From contig CAJTMR010000002.1 in the NCBI GenBank assembly GCA_910577325.1, positions 62,001-126,000 of the forward strand: a stretch of DNA of 64,000 bases, in the 5' to 3' direction. Below, piece by piece: positions 16,208-24,105 of this stretch. The DNA is from an uncultured Parabacteroides sp. GTDB taxonomy: Bacteria > Bacteroidota > Bacteroidia > Bacteroidales > Tannerellaceae. Below the pieces are notes generated by a model, which was given only the letters and a program-made list of their open reading frames with translations, made no database searches and was not told the DNA's origin. Numbering within the stretch: the first letter of the stretch is position 1; every line of letters begins with the position of its first letter. The position numbers were made by a program, and so were the translations under genes.

Positions 16208-18424
16208 TTATTTATACCAGGCCGGTCCTGCCTGGTTTCCCATTTCAAATTCCAATGTGTCGCCATTCATGATCTGTTCATGAGTAATATAGCTCTTGTC
16301 ATACGGTCGGCCGTTCATCTTCACAGATTGGATATAAATATTCTCGCGGCTTGTAGTCGGAGCCAGAACCGTAAAGGTCTTGCCATTTGCCAGATGTATC
16401 TTTACTTCCGGGAATATCGGAGTTCCGATCTCATATTTGCCGCAGATCGGATCAACCGGATAGAACCCCATCGAGCTAAATACGAACCAAGCCGACATCT
16501 GTCCGCAATCCTCATTGCCGCAAATTCCGGCCGGAGTATTCATATACAAATCATGTAGAACCTCGGCTACATATTTTTGCGTCTTCCAAGGTTGCCCTAT
16601 TTTATTATACAAATAGATTACATGATGACTTGGTTCGTTGCCGTGAGCATATTGCCCGATCATGCCGGTGCTGAAAATCGGTAGGTCCACATTCGATTTC
16701 GGAACATAGGTGAACATACTGTCTAATTTTTCTGCGAAACGTTCCTTGCTTCCGACCAAGCCGATCAAACCGTCCAAGTCTTGGGGTACGGACCAGAAAT
16801 ACTGCCAGCCATTGCTCTCACAGATATCTTCGGTATAATCGTCGGGATTGAAGTCCGCAGCGAAATTCCCATTCTCGTCGCGAGGCTGCATAAAAGATGT
16901 GGTCGGGTTATAGACATTCCGGTAGCTCTGGGCACGTTTGTTGAATTCATCGGCAATCTCTTTCTTGCCCATTTTTTCTGCCATTGTTGCAATGCAATAA
17001 TCATCATAGGCATATTCCAATGTCTTGGATAACGACCAGTTTTCCCATTTATCAGGATCATTGTAGGCCGGGACATATCCTAATTTCTTGTAATCGCCGA
17101 TCCCCCGGTAATCGTCGCGGTTGGCCGTAGCAATGCAAGCCTCAAGCGCTTTTTCCGGATCGAAATCGCCGATGCCTTTCAGATAAGCATCCACAATTAC
17201 GGGAACGGCATGGTAACCGATCATCATATTGGTTTCCCATCCATACAAGTTCCATAATGGCAAAGCTCCATTCTGTTCATAGAATTTCAAGAATCCTTTG
17301 ATCATATCATTTGTGCGTTCCGGTTCAGTATAGGTGAATAGCGGATGGGAAGCTCGATAGGTATCCCACAACGAAAAAGTGGAATAGTTTGTCCATCCGT
17401 CCGCTTTATGAACTTGCTGATCCGGGCCATAATAAGAACCGTCCACATCGCTGTAAATCGTCGGAGCAATCATGGAGTGGTACAAAGCTGTGTAGAACTT
17501 CACAAGGTTATCGGTATCCGAGCCTTTCACTTCTATTTTGGAAAGTTGCTTGTTCCACGTCTTGGCAGCTTGTGCCTGGTAATGGTCGAAATCATCTTTC
17601 GGAGCTTCTGCACGCAGATTCTTGCCCGCTCCTTCCATGCTGACCCCGGATATACCTGTCGTCACCAGAATCTCCTCATCTTTTTCCGTATTGAAATCGA
17701 AGCGGGCGATATAGGCCGTGCCGATCCAACCGCGATCTTTCGTTGTAATGGAAGTCGTATCCATTTGGCAAGCTACGAATGGTTTTGAGAAACGAGTCTC
17801 AAAATAAACATGTTGTAAAGGAGACCAACCTTGAGAAAAGCGATATCCCCGGATCGTAGTCGAATCGACCACTTCTATATGCGAATCCAACGTAAAATCC
17901 CAGTTCATCGCTTTTTTGAGATTCAGGAACACGGAAGCCTCCGCTTTAGGAAACGTATAACGCTGGATGCCGCAACGTTCGGTCGTAGTCAATTCGACAT
18001 GAATGTTGTAATCTTTCAACAATACACGGTAATAACCTGCCGATGCCGCCTCTTCATTATGCGAGAAAGTGGAATAAATACCTAACGGAGCAGGTGCTTC
18101 CTTATACGGACGTGTTACTGGCATGAAAGAAATGTCGTACAAATCACCCGCCCCCGTTCCGGACAAATGAGTATGACTGAAACCGGAAATAGTCGTGTCT
18201 GGATAGAAATAGCCGGAAATACGATCCCAGCCGGGAAGGCCGTTGTCCGGGCTCAACTGGACCATTCCGAAAGGGACTTGCGCTCCCGGATAGGTATTAC
18301 CGGTAAAGTCTGTCCCGATAAAAGGATTTACATATTGTGTATATTCATCCGCCTCCTGTTGTTTTTCCGGCGTGCAGGCTGCCATAGCCAGCAAGGAGAC
18401 CGCCAATAAGGATAGGTATCGCAT
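16208..18424 (-). CDS. GH92 family alpha-mannosidase lipoprotein
   Basis: 738-aa exo-acting, calcium-dependent alpha-mannosidase family enzyme that trims N-glycan or fungal mannan mannose residues. Lipoprotein signal with Cys16 (LLAMAACTPEKQ), then the GH92 start YVNPFIGTDFTGNTYPGAQVPFGMVQLSPD, the body motif GLIGLVGSKERFAEKLDSMF, GNEPSHHVIYLYN and the strongly conserved GNEDCGQMSAWFVFSSMGFYPV. Linkage preference within GH92 (1,2; 1,3; 1,4) cannot be set from sequence. Located 2 kb from paaK with no SusCD partner adjacent, although a SusCD pair lies 4.6 kb away on the same strand. Confidence 0.94.
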   Translation of the reverse strand: MRYLSLLAVSLLAMAACTPEKQQEADEYTQYVNPFIGTDFTGNTYPGAQVPFGMVQLSPDNGLPGWDRISGYFYPDTTISGFSHTHLSGTGAGDLYDISFMPVTRPYKEAPAPLGIYSTFSHNEEAASAGYYRVLLKDYNIHVELTTTERCGIQRYTFPKAEASVFLNLKKAMNWDFTLDSHIEVVDSTTIRGYRFSQGWSPLQHVYFETRFSKPFVACQMDTTSITTKDRGWIGTAYIARFDFNTEKDEEILVTTGISGVSMEGAGKNLRAEAPKDDFDHYQAQAAKTWNKQLSKIEVKGSDTDNLVKFYTALYHSMIAPTIYSDVDGSYYGPDQQVHKADGWTNYSTFSLWDTYRASHPLFTYTEPERTNDMIKGFLKFYEQNGALPLWNLYGWETNMMIGYHAVPVIVDAYLKGIGDFDPEKALEACIATANRDDYRGIGDYKKLGYVPAYNDPDKWENWSLSKTLEYAYDDYCIATMAEKMGKKEIADEFNKRAQSYRNVYNPTTSFMQPRDENGNFAADFNPDDYTEDICESNGWQYFWSVPQDLDGLIGLVGSKERFAEKLDSMFTYVPKSNVDLPIFSTGMIGQYAHGNEPSHHVIYLYNKIGQPWKTQKYVAEVLHDLYMNTPAGICGNEDCGQMSAWFVFSSMGFYPVDPICGKYEIGTPIFPEVKIHLANGKTFTVLAPTTSRENIYIQSVKMNGRPYDKSYITHEQIMNGDTLEFEMGNQAGPAWYK

Positions 18425-18461
18425 GTCTGCATCATGTTTTATTAAAGGACAATTGCATCAT

Positions 18462-18587
18462 CTACAGTTTTACTGCTGATTTTGGATTTATATTTGCCTT
18501 TTTAGTCTGGATACTTGCAGGCTGCATATCCAATACCACCTCATCTTTAATTGAGAAGAAGTCGCTCAAACGAATTTCAAGTATCAT
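18462..18587 (-). pseudogene. N-terminal relic of an AAA family ATPase
   Basis: 41 codons from ATG 18587, beginning MILEIRLSDFFSIKDEVVLD and continuing MQPASIQTKKAN. This is the typical first strand of SMC-like AAA ATPases (AAA15/AAA21, the type found in abortive-infection and toxin loci), which continue to a Walker A within another 20-30 residues; here the frame ends first. A good ribosome site (GGAGG at 18593-18597) and a -7 box at 18616-18623 survive, so the fragment may still be expressed. Confidence 0.7.
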
Positions 18588-18615
18588 TTTGTCCTCCAAA
18601 TTTGTAATTCTTTCG

Positions 18616-18623
18616 CAAATATA
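18616..18623 (-). promoter_or_regulatory. -7 box retained in front of the ATPase relic
   Basis: CAAATATA on the plus strand reads TATATTTG on the coding strand. It lies 28 nt before the start codon of the relic and immediately after the tatC terminator. Confidence 0.5.
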
Positions 18624-18626
18624 ACA

Positions 18627-18662
18627 AAAAGAGACGCACAATAAAAATTGCACGTCTCTTCT
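18627..18662 (-). terminator. Terminator of tatAC
   Basis: On the minus strand AAGAGACGTGCAAT, loop TTTT, ATTGTGCGTCTCTT forms a long stem with one internal mismatch, followed by TTTG. It lies 25 nt past the tatC stop. Confidence 0.8.
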
Positions 18663-18686
18663 ATGACTATTTTATGATGTTTGTAT

Positions 18687-19562
18687 TTAAGCCGGTACAA
18701 TTTCCGTGCCCTCTTCATTCTCATCGTCTGAATCTTCATTCGTATCATTCTTTACAAAGAACGCGCTCAATTCAAACAATCCATATAACGGAAAGAAAAC
18801 AATACCCAATGTGAACGGATCACTACTTGGGGTGATAAATGCTGCGGCAACCAACAACCCCACAATAGCATGCCGTCTGTATTTGTGGAAGAACGAGCGT
18901 TTCAACAAACCGATCTTCGACAATAACCACGAAACCAGCGGCATTTCAAAAACGATTCCCATCACAAAGACCAACATCAGGAAATTATCCATATACGAGT
19001 CCAAAGAAACCTGTTCTTGTATATTAGCACTCAATTGATAGGTCGCCAAAAAACGCAGCGTCATCGGGAATACCATAAAATATCCGACAGCACATCCGAT
19101 AAAGAACATGATCGTTCCCAAAAGAAATACCCATTTGACATTTTTTTTCTCGTTCTCATACAAAGCTGGGCTGATAAACTTCCAGATTTCCCACATCAGG
19201 TAAGGAAAAGTCAACACAAGTGCCAGCCAAAACGAAGTGGTCATGTGAGTAAAGAACTGAGATGCCAGTCTGATATTAAATACATCCACGCGAAAATTAT
19301 CATTACAGAAATCAGGCAGGACGTCAAACCACGGACTGACATTGACCAGCCACCGGTTCAAATCGCACAACCATCTGTAAAAGATAAAATCAGAATAACA
19401 AGGAGCCAATACTACGCGGTCAAATATACCATCGCTGCCACGCATAAAGGCAAAACTGCCTATCGCAAAAATAAAGAGCGCTAAAAAAGAACGGAACAAA
19501 GTCCAACGAAGTGCCTCCAGATGGTCCCAGAAGGACATTTCTTCTTGTTCTAATTCTGCCAT
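18687..19562 (-). CDS. tatC: Twin-arginine translocase subunit TatC
   Basis: 291-aa inner-membrane receptor that recognises twin-arginine signal peptides and nucleates the Tat pore. The N-terminus EEMSFWDHLEALRWTLFRS is the conserved cytoplasmic segment of TatC, and six hydrophobic helices follow, including FWLALVLTFPYLMWEIWKFISPAL and GCAVGYFMVFPMTLRFLA. It has an extended first periplasmic loop (about residues 40-95) and an acidic C-terminal tail, both seen in Bacteroidetes TatC. It follows tatA by 3 nt. A probable Tat substrate is encoded at 57843. Confidence 0.96.
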   Translation of the reverse strand: MAELEQEEMSFWDHLEALRWTLFRSFLALFIFAIGSFAFMRGSDGIFDRVVLAPCYSDFIFYRWLCDLNRWLVNVSPWFDVLPDFCNDNFRVDVFNIRLASQFFTHMTTSFWLALVLTFPYLMWEIWKFISPALYENEKKNVKWVFLLGTIMFFIGCAVGYFMVFPMTLRFLATYQLSANIQEQVSLDSYMDNFLMLVFVMGIVFEMPLVSWLLSKIGLLKRSFFHKYRRHAIVGLLVAAAFITPSSDPFTLGIVFFPLYGLFELSAFFVKNDTNEDSDDENEEGTEIVPA

Positions 19563-19565
19563 CTT

Positions 19566-19760
19566 CTATTTTTTATCGGTATCGTCTATTTTAATGTCGT
19601 CTTCTAATCCTTTTACACCGTCTTTGAAGTTTTTCACACCTTTTCCGATACCTTTCATCAGTTCAGGTATCTTTTTACCACCAAAAAGTAACAGTACAAT
19701 AATGGCAATGATGATAATCTCGCCAGTTCCTAAATTCCCGAGAAATAATAATTGATCCAT
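19566..19760 (-). CDS. tatA: Twin-arginine translocase subunit TatA
   Basis: 64-aa pore-forming subunit: short N-terminus, one membrane helix ([15 protein letters not shown]), the [21 protein letters not shown] hinge and amphipathic helix (FGG-KKIPEL), then a charged tail. Only TatA and TatC are present; there is no separate TatB, as is usual for minimal TatAC systems. Confidence 0.95.
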   Translation of the reverse strand: MDQLLFLGNLGTGEIIIIAIIVLLLFGGKKIPELMKGIGKGVKNFKDGVKGLEDDIKIDDTDKK

Positions 19761-19804
19761 GATATTATATAAATTAGTCGTTAATATTCCTGTTATTGAC
19801 GGGG

Positions 19805-19812
19805 CAAAGATA
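19805..19812 (-). promoter_or_regulatory. -7 box for tatAC
   Basis: CAAAGATA reads TATCTTTG on the minus strand, 45 nt before the tatA start. It faces the fabD promoter 40 bp away. Confidence 0.5.
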
Positions 19813-19852
19813 CAATTTGTAATGAATAGTACCCCAATTATTCTAAATTTAT

Positions 19853-19860
19853 TACCTTTG
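19853..19860 (+). promoter_or_regulatory. -7 box for fabD
   Basis: TACCTTTG matches TAnnTTTG and lies 42 nt before the fabD ATG at 19902. Confidence 0.5.
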
Positions 19861-19901
19861 CACCATCTTAAAAAACTGAAATTAGAAAAAGATTAGAAAA
19901 A

Positions 19902-20783
19902 ATGAAAGCGTATGTATTTCCCGGTCAGGGTGCACAGTTTGTCGGAATGGGAAAAGACCTTTATGAAAACAATTCCCTTGCAAAAGAGATGTTTGAAAAG
20001 GCGAACGAAATTCTCGGTTTCCGCATAACGGATCTGATGTTCGCCGGAACAGATGAAGATCTGCGTCAGACAAAAGTAACACAGCCTGCCATTTTCTTAC
20101 ACTCAGTCATTCTTGCAAAAACTTTAGGTGACCAATTCAAACCGGATATGACAGCCGGGCATTCTTTAGGAGAATTTTCCGCTCTTGTTGCAGCCGGAGC
20201 TTTGTCTTTCGAAGACGGACTTGTCCTGGTATCCAAACGTGCGATGGCGATGCAAAAAGCCTGTGAAGCCACTCCTTCGACTATGGCTGCCGTTCTGGCA
20301 TTGCCGGATGAAAAAGTAGAAGAGATCTGTGCAAGTGTCGAAGGTGAAGTTGTCGTATGTGCAAATTACAACTGTCCGGGGCAGCTTGTCATCTCCGGCT
20401 CCATACCGGGTATCGATGCCGCATGTGAAAAGATGCTTGCCGCCGGTGCCAAACGTGCGCTGAAGTTGAAAGTAGGTGGCGCATTCCACTCTCCTTTGAT
20501 GGAACCGGCCCGTGCAGAATTGGCTGCTGCTATCGAAGCTACTCCGGTCCACAAACCGTCTTGCCCTGTTTACCAGAACGTAAGTACCAAAGGCGAAACC
20601 TGTCCTGAAACAATCAAGGCAAACTTGATCGCTCAGTTGACCGCTCCGGTTCGTTGGACACAAAGCGTTCAAAACATGATTGCCGACGGAGCCGATCATT
20701 TCATCGAACTGGGCCCGGGTTCCGTACTTCAGGGATTGGTGAAAAAGATCAACAAAGAAGTCTCAACAGAAGGCCTGCAATAA
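19902..20783 (+). CDS. fabD: Malonyl-CoA:ACP transacylase
   Basis: 293-aa enzyme that moves the malonyl group from CoA to acyl carrier protein, the entry step of fatty acid elongation. Visible motifs: start MKAYVFPGQGAQFVGMGKDL with the oxyanion GQGAQ, nucleophile elbow GHSLGEFSAL (Ser), and the catalytic His in GGAFHSPLM. The C-terminal FIELGPGSVLQGLVKKI is also typical. Single-gene transcript with its own promoter and a strong terminator. Confidence 0.97.
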   Translation: MKAYVFPGQGAQFVGMGKDLYENNSLAKEMFEKANEILGFRITDLMFAGTDEDLRQTKVTQPAIFLHSVILAKTLGDQFKPDMTAGHSLGEFSALVAAGALSFEDGLVLVSKRAMAMQKACEATPSTMAAVLALPDEKVEEICASVEGEVVVCANYNCPGQLVISGSIPGIDAACEKMLAAGAKRALKLKVGGAFHSPLMEPARAELAAAIEATPVHKPSCPVYQNVSTKGETCPETIKANLIAQLTAPVRWTQSVQNMIADGADHFIELGPGSVLQGLVKKINKEVSTEGLQ

Positions 20784-20805
20784 GCTGTTTGCTTCAAAAG
20801 CATAT

Positions 20806-20855
20806 AAAAAGGTTGACAGATGTTCAATTAAGAGCATTTCTGTCAACCTTTTTTT
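20806..20855. terminator. Bidirectional terminator after fabD
   Basis: AAAAAGGTTGACAGA pairs with TCTGTCAACCTTTTT around a 21-nt loop. It can stop fabD on the plus strand and the barrel-protein gene on the minus strand, whose stop is 93 nt away. Confidence 0.88.
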
Positions 20856-20947
20856 GTTTTATCCGGTGTGGATATGTGGGGGCTGTTTCTATCGCTCCCA
20901 TACCGGCCTGATACCCGGTCCGGATTTGTCGGTCAGGTCTTTCACGA

Positions 20948-21610
20948 TCAAAATGCCGGAATCATATACGTGATCTTAGCCGATATCACCTGCGAAGACG
21001 ATTTTGAAAAATAATCTTCTTTGCGGCTGTTGAAGATGTCGCCAAGGGCATAATAGTAACGGCTTTCCAGCAGGAAAGAACCGATTCCGGTACGGAGCTC
21101 GATACCCGGACCACCGCATAATCCCCAGTCGAATTTCTTTTCGACTGGCATATCGTGTTGTTCGTTTTCGGTGTTTGGCTTGGCTCCATTCAAATTCTCG
21201 TCTGTCTTTTCGCCGAAAACATAGCCTATTTTAGGTCCCAAATTTACAAATACCCTGAACCGCTTACTGCCGAAATAAATATGTGTCAGGATTGGAAGTT
21301 CAATGTAGTTGATTGTCCGGCTGTATTTATACTGTGGCTGGTCCTCGAATTTTTCATCCCATCCATGTTGGACGAAGTTTAGTTCAGCCTGCAATCCGAG
21401 GTTCTTTTCTGTAATCCATCGGAGCGTAAGACCGCCCGTATATCCCATTTTCATTTTCTGCTGCACTTTCGTTTGGGCGAAACTGACTTTGGAGAAAGTC
21501 GTACCGAAGGAAGCTCCCAAGGATAATTCCCGTTTGAAATTATCCTGCGCCTGGATGCCGTTCAGAGCGACAAGGCTTGTAATAGCTGTTGCAATGAATT
21601 TTTTGATCAT
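20948..21610 (-). CDS. PorT-family outer-membrane beta-barrel protein
   Basis: 220-aa protein with a signal peptide (MIKKFIATAITSLVALNGIQA) and alternating hydrophobic strands of a small eight-stranded barrel: LSLGASFGTTFS, YTGGLTLRWITEKNLGLQAELNFVQHGW, TINYIELPILTHIYFGSKRFRVFVNLGPKIGYVFG and a final AKITYMIPAF. The NYIELPIL...G.K.....GP..GYVF pattern is that of the Bacteroidetes PorT/outer membrane barrel family. It overlaps the end of the LysM gene by 4 nt, so the two are translated as a pair. Role unknown; PorT of P. gingivalis serves type 9 secretion, but similarity here is only at family level. Confidence 0.85.
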   Translation of the reverse strand: MIKKFIATAITSLVALNGIQAQDNFKRELSLGASFGTTFSKVSFAQTKVQQKMKMGYTGGLTLRWITEKNLGLQAELNFVQHGWDEKFEDQPQYKYSRTINYIELPILTHIYFGSKRFRVFVNLGPKIGYVFGEKTDENLNGAKPNTENEQHDMPVEKKFDWGLCGGPGIELRTGIGSFLLESRYYYALGDIFNSRKEDYFSKSSSQVISAKITYMIPAF

Positions 21611-23412
21611 CTTACTTCTTTCCGTGTTACATTGAAATCACTTTGATAATGAACAATAAAGATGTTCGTATTGATGAAGCCGCCCCAGTTGTTTACGCGA
21701 TGGAAATCGAATCCGGTCTGTACACCCTGATAATGGATCTTATCCAAATTGTTTTCGAAGTTGGAACCGTATTTGTTGATTGCTCCAATGAAGAACATAC
21801 CGGTATCAAATCCTAAAATGCCGTATTTAGGAAATATATTGATCAGATTTTTGCTATACCAGTTTTTATATTTGGTGTAGAAATTAGTCACTTCTTTCGA
21901 CAGGTTGTCCGCATAGAAATGGCTGTATATGTATGTGTTCAGCGCATAAAAATCTTTCAGGCAGTCATGCGGATAGGTTTGCCATTCGGGATAACCGAAT
22001 AAAGTCAGTCCGTATTCGGGTTTTGTTTCCGCCAGTATGCGCAGTGGAGATTTGATCTTGTTCAGAGTTTCCTGTGTCCCTGATGTCGGTACGATGATGT
22101 TCCGTTTGTCAGCTTTGAGAAGTGCTTCGATATCGGCTGTCAGGGTTTCGCCGTTGTAGTTGATTTCGCGGAACGGGATATTCCTTTGTTTCATCTCGGC
22201 TTTGAATGTCTTGATAAATTCGGCTTTATCCTTGCCGTCCCTGATGTTCAACAGGATTATGTTATCTTCGGCAAACAGGTCACATCCGCCTTGAGCCGCT
22301 TTGGCATACAGGTAGGAATGGGGCGTATTTACTTGGTAAACGTATGCGTTCGACAGCACATCGTCGTTTTTCGACGTGAAAGGAATCACATACTTGATAT
22401 TGTTCTTCTGGGCAAATTCCGCAACCGGGCCGATTTGGTCGTTTTGTACGGCTCCAATAATGAGGTTGGCTTCTTTCAGCGCGTCTTCTTTCATAATCTC
22501 TTTCAGTTTCTTTGTGCCGTTTCCTGTATCATAAACCGACAGGTCGACGGAACAACCTGTGTTTTTAAGGCTATCCACTGCCAACAACAGGCCTTCATAA
22601 TATTCGATGAAACGCTGTGTTTCTGCAGAAGGAGCGGCCTGGTTCGTCATAAACGGCAACAACAAAACCACTTTGACGCTGTTGACGTGCTCGATGTTTT
22701 TCGGCTCCGAGAGCAATGCGTTGGCATCCTTTTCTGAAAGCGTGGCAGTTACCGTTTCGGTTGTCACATTCTCTTCGGTCTGTACAGGTATTCTAATGAC
22801 CATGCCGGCCTTGAGTCCTTCTTTCAGCTTCGGATTAAGTTTGAGCAGTTCGTGGCTGGAAATATTGAATTTCCGGCAGATCCGGTACATAGTCTCTTTT
22901 TTCTGGATAGTATATTCAATCTCTTTGGTAGCGGTCTTGATCTCCGTAGTCGGCAGATTTTCCACTTGTGTCGCCGGAATACGGATTGTCTTGCCGATCG
23001 TAAAAGTGGAAGTCGACAATCCGGGGTTCGCTTTTACGATGGCAGTGGCGGGTACTGTGTACCGGACGGATAATGAATACAACGTTTCTTTAGGTTGGAT
23101 CGTATGAAAGATGTAATTTTCGTCTTGCTTTTTAGTTGTTCCGCCAACCATATCCCGTTGCGGGATTTTAAGGGTGGCGCCAGCCTTGATGCCCTCTTTG
23201 CTATCCGGATTCAGACGATAGATGTCGTCGGGAGTCACCCCGTACATGGTAGCGATTGCGTAAACGGTTTGCCCTCTTTCTATCGTATGAAAAAAAGCAT
23301 TGTTATCTTGTCTGTTCGTAATAACCACTTGTGAACGGTTGGTTTGTGCATAGGCAGATACACCAGCCAGACTCAGAAAGAGCGTCAGTACATATATGTT
23401 AATCTTATTCAT
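21607..23412 (-). CDS. LysM-repeat protein with periplasmic-binding-like domain
   Basis: 601-aa exported protein. After a signal peptide (LSLAGVSAYAQ) come three LysM peptidoglycan-binding repeats at residues about 40-85, 100-147 and 165-210 (HTIERGQTVYAIATMYGVTPDDIYRLNP and two like it). The C-terminal part from about residue 245 (VKVVLLLPFM...) looks like a type 1 periplasmic ligand-binding fold, as in amino-acid ABC binding proteins and LpoA-like regulators. I infer a cell-wall-anchored, periplasmic sensor or assembly factor working with the barrel protein whose gene it overlaps. Confidence 0.85.
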   Translation of the reverse strand: MNKINIYVLTLFLSLAGVSAYAQTNRSQVVITNRQDNNAFFHTIERGQTVYAIATMYGVTPDDIYRLNPDSKEGIKAGATLKIPQRDMVGGTTKKQDENYIFHTIQPKETLYSLSVRYTVPATAIVKANPGLSTSTFTIGKTIRIPATQVENLPTTEIKTATKEIEYTIQKKETMYRICRKFNISSHELLKLNPKLKEGLKAGMVIRIPVQTEENVTTETVTATLSEKDANALLSEPKNIEHVNSVKVVLLLPFMTNQAAPSAETQRFIEYYEGLLLAVDSLKNTGCSVDLSVYDTGNGTKKLKEIMKEDALKEANLIIGAVQNDQIGPVAEFAQKNNIKYVIPFTSKNDDVLSNAYVYQVNTPHSYLYAKAAQGGCDLFAEDNIILLNIRDGKDKAEFIKTFKAEMKQRNIPFREINYNGETLTADIEALLKADKRNIIVPTSGTQETLNKIKSPLRILAETKPEYGLTLFGYPEWQTYPHDCLKDFYALNTYIYSHFYADNLSKEVTNFYTKYKNWYSKNLINIFPKYGILGFDTGMFFIGAINKYGSNFENNLDKIHYQGVQTGFDFHRVNNWGGFINTNIFIVHYQSDFNVTRKEVR

Positions 23413-23437
23413 TTGCTGATTTGGATTATTTTAGGTG

Positions 23438-23445
23438 CAAAGATA
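23438..23445 (-). promoter_or_regulatory. -7 box for the LysM/barrel operon
   Basis: CAAAGATA reads TATCTTTG on the minus strand, 26 nt before the LysM gene start; the leader would be about 20 nt. Confidence 0.5.
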
Positions 23446-24065
23446 ACAACAAAAAACGAGAGAAATAATAGATTCGTCGCTAAAGTGTTTTATCCGGTTT
23501 CCCGATATTAGGCTTATTGTAAAAAACGGCTTTAAAACGGCTCATGGCATCCCTTGCCAAGTGTCTTCCGGACAATTGTTATAGTGGCGAAAAAAGTGGT
23601 TTTGGGGACTTCTTGCCATGAATTGCGCAGAAAATTCCTATGATGACCGTCTTCATCGTTGTGAAGTCAATGTTCATACAGAGCGGATTCGGCAGCTCGC
23701 GGAAACGAAGACGGTCGTCACGGCGATGAAGACGGTCGTTATGGAAATCCGCTGCCGGAATCCCGGAAAAGAGCCTTGTTTACTTTGCCATATTTCCGTA
23801 TTCCTCCTCTTGTTTACTCAAATATTCGATTCTTCGGGAGTTTAGCTTTTTCAGAATGCAAGGAATCGGGGGAATCGATTGACAGGTGCAACACGGTTTA
23901 AACGAACGTGGCAAAAGATTGGTCCGTGTGTCAGAAAAAATGCCAAATAGATAGATAAAAGGTAGATCGGATCTGCGATTATTTTCTCTTGAAATAGAAG
24001 AAAAGAGGGTTATTGTAGAAAATGATATAATACCTCCGCATATTTCGGATATTCGTAAAATAACG
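23446..24065. other. Gene-free stretch with an inverted/direct repeat cluster
   Basis: About 620 bp without a credible gene. GACCGTCTTCATCG at 23645-23658 is the exact reverse complement of CGATGAAGACGGTC at 23724-23737; a further direct copy CGAAGACGGTCGT lies at 23706-23718. Outside them, GGATTCGGCAGC (23684-23695) is nearly the reverse complement of GCTGCCGGAATCC (23750-23762). The whole of 23640-23765 could fold as one structure. A 75-codon open frame across it is probably incidental. Confidence 0.6.
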
Positions 24066-24073
24066 TATCTTTG
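24066..24073 (+). promoter_or_regulatory. -7 box for the AAA-ATPase/nuclease gene
   Basis: TATCTTTG matches TAnnTTTG, 33 nt before the ATG at 24106. Confidence 0.5.
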
Positions 24074-24105
24074 TGGATGAAGTGTTTTAATAAAATGCCG
24101 TAATC

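Noticed and set aside
6608..18424. A polysaccharide utilisation locus uniting susCD with the GH92 gene
   Set aside because: Five housekeeping genes and a bidirectional terminator lie between them; proximity alone is not enough.
23618..23845. 75-codon open frame before the AAA-ATPase gene
   Set aside because: It lies over the inverted and direct repeats and has no good ribosome site; repeats explain the open frame.
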